Below are positions 1 through 10,559 of a DNA stretch of 64,000 nt, one piece after another (the first letter of the stretch is position 1; each line of letters begins with the position of its first letter). Origin of the DNA: Coriaria nepalensis. Its lineage: Eukaryota > Streptophyta > Magnoliopsida > Cucurbitales > Coriariaceae. Both the position numbers and the translations under genes were made by a program. The notes under the pieces were generated by a model, which was not told the origin of the DNA, ran no database searches, and saw only the letters and a program-made list of their open reading frames with translations. Where the stretch lies: positions 8,871,001-8,935,000 of the forward strand of contig CP114499.1 in NCBI GenBank assembly GCA_027186245.1, in the 5' to 3' direction.

Positions 1-1716
1 GATCGGTCGGTTCATCCAGACATTTTGAATCGCCATAAACAGGTTTGATTTTTATTTGGTTGCTTTTGCTGCTTTTTGATTCATTGTTGGGTTGTTTTGA
101 TTGTTTTGATTGTGATTTGTTTAGACTCCATTGATGCTGGCTGCAATGCATGGAAAGCTTTCTTGTCTGAAAAAGCTTATTGAGGCAGGAGCAAATGTAT
201 GTTCCCCATTTGTCTGATTAACAGAATTTGATGCTTGAAAATGTCTTTTTGTTGAAATGAAAATCGATATTGATCACCGTGAGTTCTTTTTTTATAAATA
301 ACAACAGATATTGTTGTTTGATTCACTAAACCGAAGAACATGCCTGCATTATGCTGCTTACTATGGCCATTCAGATTGCCTTAAAGCTATACTCTTTGCC
401 GCTCATTCCACCCCTGTTGCAGACTCTTGGTCAGTTTCTCCTCAAAATCTCTTAAATTTTAACCCTCATTCTACGTGTTATTATTCTAATACTATAAAAC
501 CGTCACTTAATCTTGATTGGATGACAATGGCAGGGGATTTGCAAGATTTGTGAATATCAGAGATGGAGAAGGGGCAACTCCATTGCATTTAGCTGCTCGT
601 CAGAGACAGCCAGAATGTCTTCATACTCTACTCGACAATGGAGCTCTTGTTTGTGTTTCCACTGGTGGTTATGGGTAATTAAGTTTACCATAGTTTAATC
701 AGTGTCACTAGCAAATTAATTATGATCTGTCATCGAAACTGACAAGAGTTAATAATCCCTCATTTGCAGCAATCCTGGGAGTTCACCCCTTCATTTAGCT
801 GCGCGTGGTGGTTCCTTGGAATGTGTTAGAAAGCTTCTCTCTTGGGGAGCAAATAGACTTCAACCAGATTCAGCTGGGTAAACATTCTTTCTTCTGATTT
901 GTTTCTTTCATAATTGTACTATCTGAACTTATATATACAAACCGGATCTCTTAAACACAGGAAAATACCGTACCTTGTTGCATTGAAACACAAGCATGAA
1001 GCGTGTGCAGCCTTACTGAACCCTTCTTCCGCAGAGCCGCTGGTTTGGCCATCACCCCTCAAGTTAATTGGCGAGTTAGATCCTGAGACAAAAGCTCTCT
1101 TAGAAAGAGCCCTAACGGAAGCAAACTTAGTGAGAGAGAAAGAAATATTAAAGGACACATTCTACCCACTCCCATCCCCCTTCCAATCTGATGCTGAGAC
1201 CGACAACAATGCAGCTTCAGAGGTCATTTTTACATAGCAAACTACAAATCATCATCATTTTTTTTTTTACTACAGTTGGGTTTCAGTCATCTTATTTCTT
1301 CCTTTTCCAAACAGTGGAGCGATGTAGATATATGCTGCATATGCTTTGACCAGGTGTGCTCGATTGAGGTTCAACCATGCAGGCATCAAATGTGTGCTCA
1401 ATGCACTCTGGCTTTATGCTGCCATAAGAAGCCCAACCCAACAACTGCTTCTCTTGTTGCTCCAAGCTGTCCGTTTTGCCGAAGCAACATAACCCAACTA
1501 CTTGTTGCTACAATCAAGAGTAACGATAAAGACAGCGATTTGGAAGTTTGTCCCTCTCCTAAACCGAGGAAATCATTGAGAAAGTCGAATTTCAGCGAAG
1601 GTAGTAGTAGCTTTAAGAGCTTATCAGCTATTGGATCGTTTGGGAGATTGAGTGGATGCGGTGCCGGAAAATTTGGCATCGATTGCAATGAAGGGGTCGT
1701 TAATAAGCCTTGTTGA
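1..1716 (+). CDS. XBAT31: XBAT31-like ankyrin/RING E3 ubiquitin ligase (5' end outside window)
   Basis: 3' part of an XB3-family E3 ligase that transfers ubiquitin through a C-terminal RING. Exons read as 1-42, 125-196, 308-429, 534-674, 770-877, 961-1222 and 1315-1716, all with GT-AG borders and matching phases. The first exons encode ankyrin repeats (for example TPLMLAAMHGKLSCL, TCLHYAAYYGHSDCL, TPLHLAARQRQPECL, SPLHLAARGGSLECV), followed by the family linker LNPSSAEPLVWPSPLK. The RING is in the last exon (CCICFDQVCSIEVQPC, HQMCAQCTLALCC, CPFCRS). The tail ends in a serine-rich EGSSSFKSLSAIGSFGR stretch typical of XBAT31. Arabidopsis XBAT31 is about 456 aa, so roughly the first 70 residues lie upstream of base 1. 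Family assignment is secure; the XBAT31 rather than XBAT32/33 call rests on the linker and tail. Confidence 0.93.
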
Positions 1717-2192
1717 TAAATTAAAGCCGAGGCCATATTGATATATGTTATGAAACTCTATGGTACGTGCTCTATTTTAGAGTTCGGCTAAGGATCTTAA
1801 AGAGTTGAATGTAGTCAGTCCTCGGGTGAGTTTCTTAAGGTCGATTCGTTTTCACTTTCCAGTCTTTGTACTCAGTTTCTACAATATGAAGCAGAGATTA
1901 TGGTGGCAGAACATTGAGGGCTCGATTCCTTTAATGCTCATGTATTTTTCTTATACTTATAAAACAGATTTAAAAGGAGCAATTGTACTAAGATTACGGT
2001 TCTGTACTTAACTCTCTTGTGGAAAAGTTTTCTAAGCATGGTTACAGAAGTAAAGCAACAAGAACCAAATGCTCGGCAAAATTTAACACACAAGGCACCA
2101 CAAAGTGGGTGAAGTCTTATTACATCATATGCTATTAAAAGCTTGAAAGCAAGATTACATAATGGTAGTGATTCAGAAAATGGTAGATGATC
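1717..2192. other. tail-to-tail intergenic stretch
   Basis: No coding sequence seen. It holds the 3' ends of the convergent XBAT31 gene and the 191-aa gene on the minus strand. No repeat or RNA gene is recognisable. Confidence 0.6.
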
Positions 2193-3388
2193 TTATAATA
2201 GTTCTCTGGCTGATCTTCCTCTGCTTTCTTCACCTGATGAGGGAGGACCTACTCGACCATTAACAAATAGGAAGTTTGACTCGGAACTGGGACGAACTGG
2301 TGAGAAATCATTAGGTCCATAACCATAGGTGGTGGTTGAGTACTGAATTCTTCTGCAGTTGTTGGCAGCTGCTCGCCTTTCTGCTTCAAGATAGTGCCCG
2401 AGTGATGGAGCATTATCCGTCATGGTCACAGCATCAGTGCATAGCTTTGAGCACAGTGAGAACACCCATGGCTTTGACCTGTAGATGTTGTTCTTTTTAT
2501 CTTCAAGTGTTTCCCCTGTTCTTCCTCTTACTGATCTTCTGGAAAGTTCCAGAATGTTAGAAGCTCCCATTAGGCTGCCAAGCGTGATGCTTTTCTCATG
2601 GAAGAAGGACCCAGTTGACTACAGAAACCAAATCACTTGAAAGCAATCAGCAAAAACTAAACCCGAAAAATGCTTTTAAAAGAAGAAAATAAAAGCATAA
2701 TGCCATCATTTTACATGTATTCTAACATAAAGGAAACAGACTAAAAATTGAAGGGAAATAGAAGCAAATGAATAGAGTCAAGAATAATATCATCTTAAAA
2801 AGCTTGGGAGCAAGAATAAAGGGGGGACTCAGCTTTAAGTACGCATGCGTCAGTGAAGAATACTAAATATGATATAAAATTTGTGAAGTAAGATATGAAA
2901 TAATGGTGGGGATAGGTCCTCTCTGACCTTGTGAATTAACTAATATGATTTCAACAACTCCACAAAGAGGAAGTATGGTTGAGATTGAAATGTTCATCAT
3001 CAAACAGAAAGTCAGCCTAACAATTGTGACCTGAAACTGACGTATGGATTCCAAAGGAGCATAAAATCAAACAGGTGGAAGACTATGAGCTAAAAACTAA
3101 AAGTAAAACGCTTCTAGTTCTTTGTGAAGAAGAAATGTAGAGAGAGAATTCTCAGACCTCTGTGTCGAGATCGGAGGAGAAATCGGCAGATGAATTGGAA
3201 GAAGCAGTGAGCAAAGTGTTGAAGGAAACGGATCCGTTTCTGGCCAGTCCGACTCTCGCGTTGAGTAGTCTCAAGCCTAGTGGCCATCCATCTTCCTGCA
3301 TTAATTCACAAAATCATTCAAACGTGACAATAATGTGCATTATCGTGAGAGAGAGAGAGAGAGAGAGAGGATATGCCTGTTGAGTCAT
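2193..3388 (-). CDS. plant-conserved protein of unknown function, 191 aa
   Basis: Exons, transcript order: 3388-3377, 3295-3158, 2618-2193. The middle exon encodes EDGWPLGLRLLNARVGLAR and SFNTLLTASSNSSADFSS. The last exon starts STGSFFHEKSITLGSLMGAS, continues NILELSRRSVRGRTGETLED, WVFSLCSKLCTDAV and PSLGHYLEAERRAA, and ends in SARELL. I recognise this as a small family widespread in plants, but no function is known to me. It is serine-rich with no membrane segment or known domain. The second intron is ordinary GT-AG. The first, placed so that a four-residue MTQQ exon joins EDGWPLGL in frame, would use a GC donor (CAG|GCATAT) and a CT-repeat-rich 81-base intron; no GT donor in the right phase gives a plausible alternative. 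Exons 2 and 3 are firm; the start exon is less so. Confidence 0.68.
3346..3369. repeat. (GA)n microsatellite inside intron 1 of the 191-aa gene
   Basis: Uninterrupted GA dinucleotides. On the coding strand this is a CT tract lying in the proposed GC-AG intron, where it could serve as a pyrimidine-rich region. Confidence 0.9.
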
Positions 3389-3606
3389 GATTGGTGAGGA
3401 AGGAGAAGTAGGAGGAGGTCACTTGAGAGAGGAAGAAGGAAGAGTCATTTTCAGAGACCAGATGTTATTCTCTGCAAGGATAAAGAAATGACAGAGAAGA
3501 GAGGGGGGGAAAAAAAGCATAAAGCAAAAAAGAGAAGCAGTTTATAGTAAAATAAAAAGAGAGTAGATAACATGACTGTTCGAACGGGCACTGCGCCTTC
3601 TTCAAT

Positions 3607-3646
<40 letters not shown>

Positions 3647-4237
3647 CTTACTGTTTCTTCTGTTGTATTCGGGCATTTTCCCGTTTAGTAAAACAAAACA
3701 GAAAAGAGCTGGCGGCATTAGAGGATGTGAGAATCATTTTTCAATTTTGTAATGGACCCGCCCCGGCCTGTTCAAACTCTTTTTCCCTTTCCCCTAAAAC
3801 TGCCCAGATGCCTTCAATTTGTTATCTGCAAGCCGAATATATTTTGAAATTTTTTTGAGACTTCCCGTATTTATATTTATGATAGATCGATCTATTTGTA
3901 CATGTCAGCTCCTACCGTAAAATTTGTCTGTCGATTATTTCAGTTTATTTAATCTGTATTTTCAGATCCCGTGGTTTGTCAAAACAATTTTTAGGTATAG
4001 AATTTCATTGAATGAAGATCCGATCTGTCAATCCAGTCTTTGAGTATGGAGTATGGGCAAAAAGACTAGCAACAATTTCATATGGCACGGGCCTTAGACT
4101 TCGTGCTTTATAAATCTGCTTCCAAGATTACAGGAAACATCCGATTAATTTTACACCACAACATACTCGTCGATTGTGTACATGTAATCGTTCCATGGCT
4201 AAAGCAACTATAATCTGATACGATCCCGGACGATCTC
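3389..4237. other. intergenic, promoter side of the 191-aa gene, with (GA)n tract
   Basis: Upstream of the minus-strand 191-aa gene and downstream of the 290-aa gene. It contains a 30-base GA repeat at 3612-3641, a common feature of plant promoters and 5' leaders. No coding exon was found on either strand. Confidence 0.6.
3612..3641. repeat. (GA)n microsatellite
   Basis: About 15 GA units, read directly from the sequence. It lies some 220 bases upstream of the start codon of the 191-aa minus-strand gene, where it reads as CT on the coding strand. Confidence 0.92.
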
Positions 4238-6198
4238 TTACTGTTTCCCTTGACCAGCACCCGGTTGATATTCTCCGATCCCAAGAAGGTCCTGAAAATT
4301 TTGTTGACAATGAAAGGGAAACATATAAGAGATATATATAGTTTATAAAAAAGGGTTAATAAAGAGGGCCATTTCATTTCTAGTGTCAAAGCTTGGACTG
4401 ATGCTCTGCTCTTTACTTAAAAAAAATTACATGTTTCTTACTACCATACTTCCTTCACTTTACTATTCTGCCACATTCGGTGAGGCGTAACTGGCAGCTT
4501 TACCATCACGACAAGGCTCTAAGTCAGTTTAGCGACCCTACTTCACGTTTATTCAAATCTAAATGTTACGAGTGAATTGCTAAGTTAACTCAAGCATATA
4601 CTTTTAGCAAGAACATATCATTTGAGGAATGAACTGGCTACAGAATTTGTTAGTAGAGGAACCAATTAGACAGACTTTAAGGGAAGTCAAGAGCCAGCAA
4701 GAAGAAAAGACATACTTGGGAGGCTCTGTTTTTGGCTCTGGTTTCTGCTGTACTTGGAATATCATGATTCGGTTTTGTAAATCTCTTCTCACGCCGGTCA
4801 CATGAGCCCCATCCATCCGAAAACCTACCATTTCTGGTCATAAGAAAAGGGGTCTCATACTAGCATCAACAAAATCTTAACTGATACACCTGATAGTTAA
4901 ATGATAATAAAAGAATGAGAAACTCAGAAGCCACTCCCATAGACAGAACCATACTGCATGTGTGCTCGAACTACAAATTCAGCACGTATAACATTGCGGT
5001 CCTCATCAAATTCGATCGTCTTATCTTTGATTTCAAAAGAGAGGTTGAAGTAAAATGATATCTTTCTCCAGCCTGTAAAATGTACACCCCCATGTCATGT
5101 CTAACTCTACATCCCAAGTAAAAGACGAAAGGAATCTTTTACCTGATTTTTTAATGAAAGGGTGCCCTGATATCATGGTATAGTCAGATCTCTCCAAAAT
5201 CTGTACAGCAATTCGACAGAAAAAACAAAACTTTACTAAAACAGAAGGGATGTAATGACATTCTATAAAGGATAGAAGAGAGCCGACTCCCACCAGCCAC
5301 CCATTAAACACGATCAGTGATCTTGTCAAGATAAGCAAGCGCAATGCATTTCCCCTCCACCAACAGAAAAGAAGAAGAATATGAGCATGCCGGAGTTATA
5401 TTGATCCTCTAAACTTAAACTTAGATTTTAATGTTCTACAAGACCTACTTTGATTTTGAAAATGTGATTCAAATAAACTCAATGATCATGGAACCACTGC
5501 TAACTGTGTGTCTTGAAGTACTGTTAAACGACCTCTCTATTCTCTAACACCAAGAAACAGAAAAAATCATGGATGATAGAAAACTACACCTGGAAGTAAA
5601 GTCATTAAGCACTGAAATACTACTTCCTTATCTTGTTCATAGTTTTAATGCTTATAAAAATTACCGAAATGGCTGTGTTCTGATACTCCTTGAAAAGTGC
5701 GACCGATGGGAACCTTCCACACAAACTATGCTTTACTTCCTTTTCATCATTCCGCCAACAAGTCTTTGGCGAGTCTTCCGAACCAGAAACAATCTGCGGT
5801 GACAAATAAGATTCCGGCGACCGGTACACAGGCGTGGTCGGAGTTTTCTGCCCGTTCCTGACCACCATAAGAGGACTACTCTCGCTCGCTTCCGAACTAC
5901 AAGTCCTCGCAGTCTTCCTTGGCGGCTGGAAATCCCAGTGATCATGCATCACTTCGGACTTTGGCGAAATTCTAGAATCCGGACAGTTCGAATAGGGGGT
6001 TCTAGGGTTTTTAGGGAATTTAGGTGGTGCAGAGGGTTTGGTGATTGGAGATTGGAAATTAGGGTAAGTGATTGCGAGAGGTTTGTGAGATCTAGAAGAA
6101 GAAGAGGAAGCAGCAGCTACAGCGGAGTCGATTACGGCCCAAAGAGCAGCGTCGTCGAGCTCTTTGTCGTCGACGACGGAGTAAGTGACCGGAGCCAT
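4238..6198 (-). CDS. conserved plant protein of unknown function, 290 aa, possible nucleic-acid-binding C-terminal domain
   Basis: Five exons: 6198-5665, 5200-5143, 5072-4955, 4824-4716, 4291-4238; lengths sum to 291 codons and every intron is GT-AG in phase. The first 178 residues are low complexity, rich in Ser and Pro, starting MAPVTYSVVDDKELDDAALW. The compact conserved part follows: ILERSDYTMISGHPFIKKSG, then WRKISFYFNLSFEIKDKTIE, FDEDRNVIRAEFVVRAHMQ, FSDGWGSCDRREKRF, then STAETRAKNRASQDLLGIGE near the end. The TAETRAxNRAxxDLxGxGE pattern resembles C-termini of phage and archaeal single-strand annealing or ERF/Rad52-type proteins, but that is a resemblance from memory, not a search. I do not assign a function. 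An in-frame ATG at 6342 would add a 48-residue basic leader (see findings). The start at 6198 is chosen as the first residue of the acidic conserved N-terminus. Confidence 0.8.
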
Positions 6199-6520
6199 TG
6201 GTATCGTGGAGCGTACCGAGATAGAGAATATCAGGATGTGATTCCGATGGCAACATGAAGCGCGCGAGAAATCGCGATTTGAAAATGAGGGAGCGACTTG
6301 ACGACGTCGTACTGTTAAGTAAAATTTTGAAATTAGCGCCATTAATTGATCTAAAGTGTGATATAACGAATACGGCAGCGTTTGTTACCAAATTCTGAGT
6401 AAAAGCTTCGAAGTATGGTAATGGAATCAAACCATTTATACATACAGGACCTAGCTAGTGTGTTCATCTCTCTTCTCTTCCCTGTGCTTATCAGTAAGAC
6501 CATTCAATCAATTACTCCTG

Positions 6521-6987
6521 TTAATCTTTGAGATCAACAAATTCTCTGCTCCTCCACGTCTTAGTATCCACCATGAAGACCTTCAATTCATCTACTGGCC
6601 ACTCGAAATCCTTCACTGTGGAATTTTCCTTCGTCTGATCTGGAAACTTCTTTTCGCGCCTGATTTTCGAACAGATCGCAGACAGAAGACCCGGATCCAA
6701 GTAATCTTCGAGCTTTTTCTTCTTCTCTGTTAATTTCTTCTGATAATAGTGGCTTTTAGCATCTCCTCTGTAAAGAAAACTTGGAATCAATCACAGAGCA
6801 AGAGTTTGGTCTGAAACGGAAATTCAACAGGATCCAAATCAGGATGAATCGAGATCCAAGCTTACACGTCTGAGATGGCTATGGCTGGTGGAGTAGACTG
6901 CAGTTTTGAAGGCCTGACGAGGCGCCTATGAATCTCTTCAGTGGTCGCAAGGGGATTTGAGCTCTGTTCATTGCTTTCTTCATTCAT
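6521..6987 (-). CDS. small conserved protein of unknown function, 122 aa
   Basis: Two exons: 6987-6866 and 6767-6521, joined in phase 2 with a GT-AG intron. The first exon reads MNEESNEQSSNPLATTEEIH, RRLVRPSKLQSTPPAIAISD. The second gives a charged, probably coiled segment (SHYYQKKLTEKKKKLEDYLD) followed by PGLLSAICSKIRREKKF and a C-terminal half with WPVDELKVFMVDTKTWRSRE. No signal peptide, membrane span or catalytic motif is visible. I do not recognise the family. The two-exon structure with a clean frame and its head-to-head position 333 bases from ECR support a real gene. Confidence 0.72.
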
Positions 6988-7320
6988 AATTTCCCGGATC
7001 TTTCACATAAAAAGAGAACGGTTATATTATATACTGTTCAAACGGTTAACGACCAGGCGGTCAATTGGGCTCGCCCGGGAAACTAGGATTTGGGCCCCAC
7101 TTTGCAGCTGACAAACTGATGCTTACACGTAAGCCTATTAGGCCCAGTCTAATTGAATATGGGCCCATTATCTTAGCAACTACCTACTAACTCTATTATT
7201 TCGATAAGGAGAGACTCACCCTCCAACGTCCAACTGAAACTCGCCCTGTTAAATTGTTAGAAATTGAAGCCATTAACGAGTAGAGGTGTGGCTTCTGCTG
7301 CTCAGGAACTGGTTCAAGCT
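6988..7320. promoter_or_regulatory. shared divergent promoter (122-aa gene / ECR) with TGGGCC elements
   Basis: Only 333 bases separate the two start codons. The stretch carries TGGGCC (site II/TCP-type) at 7091-7096 and 7160-7165, and the reverse complement at 7141-7146 and 7162-7167. These elements are typical of housekeeping promoters active in dividing cells. Transcription start sites cannot be seen directly. Confidence 0.6.
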
Positions 7321-9038
7321 ATGAGGATCTCCGTTATTTCTCGGGGCTGTAGAGAAATTATCAAGGGTGGGCTTGAGCTCGATGCTTCGGTGTGTCTCTT
7401 TCGTTTTCCTCGTAATATCGTTGCTATTACAGTATTACTCGTATTCAATCTATAACGGGTCTGTTATTTGATTTCTTGAAGCTTTGTACGTGAATTTTTT
7501 CCTTTCTGAAAAGGAATTTAGGACCTTTGAACTCCTACTTAGATCTGAAAGAATTGTGAAAATGGCGGATATGAAGCTGGGAATTCAAGTTCGAGTTTTT
7601 CTACTTTTGCTTTGGACTTTTTACCAGGAAGAGAAATTTTGTAACTTTGTTTCAATTTAGCTGATAAACTATTCATCGTGTTGTTGTTTTGCAGGCTATG
7701 GTAAGTGATTTGCAGGAGGCAATACATAAACGCTGTAAGTTGTGGCTACTTCTTGGCTTTTATGGAGGGAGAATAACTTGTTATGACTGCGTTGGATAGA
7801 AAGTTTTCTCTGAATAGTCTTACCCATTTGTAGATAAATTTGATTGAAATGAGAAAACAAGGAACTATATGTTGCTCGGACTCTTATCTAATAAGGTCCG
7901 ATTACTTACTATCGAGTTTTAGTGAGAGAGACGATAGATTTATCATTGAACTTTGTGCTGCATTTGAGACTTGTACTTCCTAATTTATAATGGATATATT
8001 TTTGGGTTTATCATCAGTTCCTGTTATCCATAATTTTCTGCTAGAATAAGAAAAATTTGGGATATCATTTACTCTGTCGGGTTGGGTATAACTTCAATTC
8101 AATATCTTTACATCTAGCAGGTAGAAAATTATATCCTTCAAGGCAGCGTCTTACTTTACCTGTTAAACATGGATCTAAAGAGGGGCCTATTGCTCTTGTC
8201 CCGAAGAAGAAAATTCAAGATTACACTGATGGAAATGAGGATGAGCTGACTATCGTGTTCAAGGACCTTGGTCCTCAAGTTTCATACCGTACACTTTTCT
8301 TCTGGGAGTATTGGGGTCCTCTTCTAATCTATCCCATATTTTACTACTTTCCAGTTTATAGTCTCTTTGGCTATAAATGGGAACGAACGATCCATCCGGT
8401 CCAAACATATGCCTTATACTACTGGTGCTTTCATTACTTCAAACGAATTATGGAGACCTTTTTTGTCCACCGGTTTAGTCATGCAACTTCACCCATATCC
8501 AATGTCTTCCGTAACTGTGCCTATTATTGGACTTTTGGAGCTTTCATTGCTTACTTTGTGAACCATCCACTTTACACCCCAGTTAGTGAACTCCAGATGA
8601 AAATCGGACTCGGGTTCGGATTATTATGTCAGATTGCAAACTTCAATTGCCATCTAATTCTCAAGGATCTACGCGGCTCTGATGGAAGTGGAGGTTATCA
8701 AATTCCGCGTGGGTTCTTGTTCAATATCGTCACATGTGCTAATTACACCACGGAGATCTGTCAATGGCTTGGCTTCAATATGGCAACGCAAACTGTTTCC
8801 GGTTATGTATTCCTAATGGTGGCTGTGCTGATAATGACTGATTGGGCCCTTGCGAAACACCGCCGCCTGAAAAAGGTAATTGTGCAAATCTAATACTGTT
8901 ATATAACATCCTTTTCTTCTTTTTGTGCGTGTGTGTTTCACGTTGTAAACCATGTTCCCCAATCTGCAGCTTTTTGATGGGAAGGACGGAAGGCCGAAAT
9001 ATCCTCGGAGATGGGTGATTCTACCTCCATTTTTGTGA
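7321..9038 (+). CDS. ECR: very-long-chain trans-2,3-enoyl-CoA reductase (ECR/CER10)
   Basis: Last enzyme of the ER fatty-acid elongase: reduces trans-2-enoyl-CoA to acyl-CoA with NADPH, feeding cuticular wax, sphingolipid and seed-oil synthesis. Four exons: 7321-7389, 7695-7734, 8121-8875, 8970-9038, giving 310 aa, the same length as Arabidopsis CER10. The N-terminus is the ubiquitin-like region (starts [15 protein letters not shown]). [20 protein letters not shown] spans the exon 2/3 join. The C-terminal steroid-5-alpha-reductase-type domain contains [52 protein letters not shown] and [18 protein letters not shown]; the protein ends [14 protein letters not shown]. Several hydrophobic segments span the ER membrane. 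No lesion is seen. The start is the first ATG before the conserved VISR segment. Confidence 0.96.
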
Positions 9039-10124
9039 GGAAGTCAGTAATGGTGGAAGGAAGGAAGGAAATCACCATTTTGTTAATGTTTTCCAGTCGC
9101 TTATGTGTAATCATGTGGTCAAAATGTACACTGTAATTAGACTAATTTCTCCTGTCAACGTAGCTTTTGCATCTGCAGAAACTAGAGCCGATGGTTCTCT
9201 TTCTATTTTTAATACTTGTTTTCTGCAATCATGTTAGAGAACATCCAAACAACGTTGATTCCTAAGTTGTCAGTCAGGTTCTTTTACTTTAACTTAAAGT
9301 TAGGTTTATTGGCAGGTAGAGTTCGAAGGTCTTTGCTTCTGATCCACGTTACTATCTCTATTATTTGAAATTCCCGTAATTTGTGGATCTTAATTTCTTA
9401 CCCAAAAAAAAAAAGAAAAAAAGAAAAAAAAGGGAATCATCTTAATTTCATATTTGATTGCTTTCATTGATGTTTCGTAACATTCTCTTCTCTCCAATTA
9501 AAGCGTTTAAAAGACAAATAAAGTACCTCAATAAACACAGTCACAAACGTCAGTTTTAATCAAGTTCGATTTTTGAAGACCTAGACAATAACAATAACAT
9601 CTCCTCCTTGATGGGGTCCAAACCAAAGAGACTTGTTTCAACGGTAACAAACACTACGAAAAAAGAAACACATACAGGAATAAATTCCATCTTTAAGAAA
9701 CTTGAAGAGAATCGATTCTATCTTCTTTATCTGAATCAGAGCCACACAAAACACCTCGATCACAAAAGTAAGCTCTACATCTATCTATTTCTATACACAC
9801 TCGCTTCCATTGTCTGGTCTCTTCTTCATCTGTTCCATCTTTTTTTGAAGAACTTTTTTAACTTTCTAAGCTTTCTACACAATCATCATGTCTTTAGACC
9901 ATTACCCACAAAACTTATATCAAATTAAATCGAATGAATTGAATTATAAGAGAATAACTAATCGAAAAGCTCAAACAGGAACTAATTATGGATTACAAAT
10001 ATTTTTCCAGTTAATAATAATCATCATGGAAGTAGACCTTCAGCTTATTTCTAAACAAGATAATACGAGTTCTATAAAACCAATATTGATATATGAACAG
10101 TGAACAGATAAGTTTAAAAAAAAT
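9039..10124. other. intergenic, tail-to-tail between ECR and SMR
   Basis: No gene found. Contains an A-rich tract near 9402-9432 and AT-rich sequence. The 106-codon open frame at 9608-9928 has compositionally biased, non-conserved-looking sequence and is not annotated. Confidence 0.55.
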
Positions 10125-10559
10125 TCAAGCTGTACGAGGTTTCTTGACGTTGGTGTGGTGGAAATGATGATCTGAAGGAAACAATGATTCCACGTCGTCG
10201 TCTGACAGATTGATCACTCTGCGTACAATACTGTTTGCATCGAATGATTTTCTCTTATTAGCTGGGGAACGTAGCGATTTCGGTTTTCTCGGTGCAGGTG
10301 GACACTGTAATTTGATCGCTTCAACCTTATGTTCCTGACAAGTCGGCGTTTTAAATCCTTCATCATCATCTTCTACCTTCACCGATATTACTTCTTCTTC
10401 TGCTGCTTGTGTTTGCGGTTCTTTGCACAATATTTTCTCATCTGAACGTTTTTTCTGCGCTAGTAATTCATCTTTAGCTTCTAACACGTTGGATTCGATC
10501 TCTTTTCCATCGTCTTTGAAGAGAAATGACTCAGAAATTTGCTCCAATTCTGAGTCCAT
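10125..10559 (-). CDS. SIAMESE-RELATED (SMR) cyclin-dependent kinase inhibitor, 144 aa
   Basis: Single-exon plant CDK inhibitor of the SIM/SMR family, nuclear proteins that bind CDK-cyclin complexes and promote exit from mitosis or endoreduplication. The diagnostic motif is present: EGFKTPTCQEHKVEAIKLQ followed by CPPAPRKPKSL, then a basic stretch (ANKRKSF) and VINLSDDDVESLFP near the C-terminus, ending NVKKPRTA. The acidic N-terminal half is unstructured, as usual. The start is the ATG at 10559 (MDSELEQISESF); an upstream in-frame codon is not ATG. Which SMR number this corresponds to cannot be decided; the C-terminal VINLSDD...SLFP recalls the SMR6/SMR8 group. A 25-base GA repeat lies upstream at 10713-10737. 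Confidence 0.88.
   Translation of the reverse strand: MDSELEQISESFLFKDDGKEIESNVLEAKDELLAQKKRSDEKILCKEPQTQAAEEEVISVKVEDDDEGFKTPTCQEHKVEAIKLQCPPAPRKPKSLRSPANKRKSFDANSIVRRVINLSDDDVESLFPSDHHFHHTNVKKPRTA

Noticed and set aside
3346..3641. GA repeats considered as a CRISPR-like or minisatellite array
   Set aside because: They are plain dinucleotide microsatellites with no spacers; CRISPR arrays are not expected in plant nuclear DNA.
9608..9928. 106-codon open frame downstream of ECR
   Set aside because: Composition is biased and hydrophobic at the end, with no conserved motif, splice context or promoter evidence.
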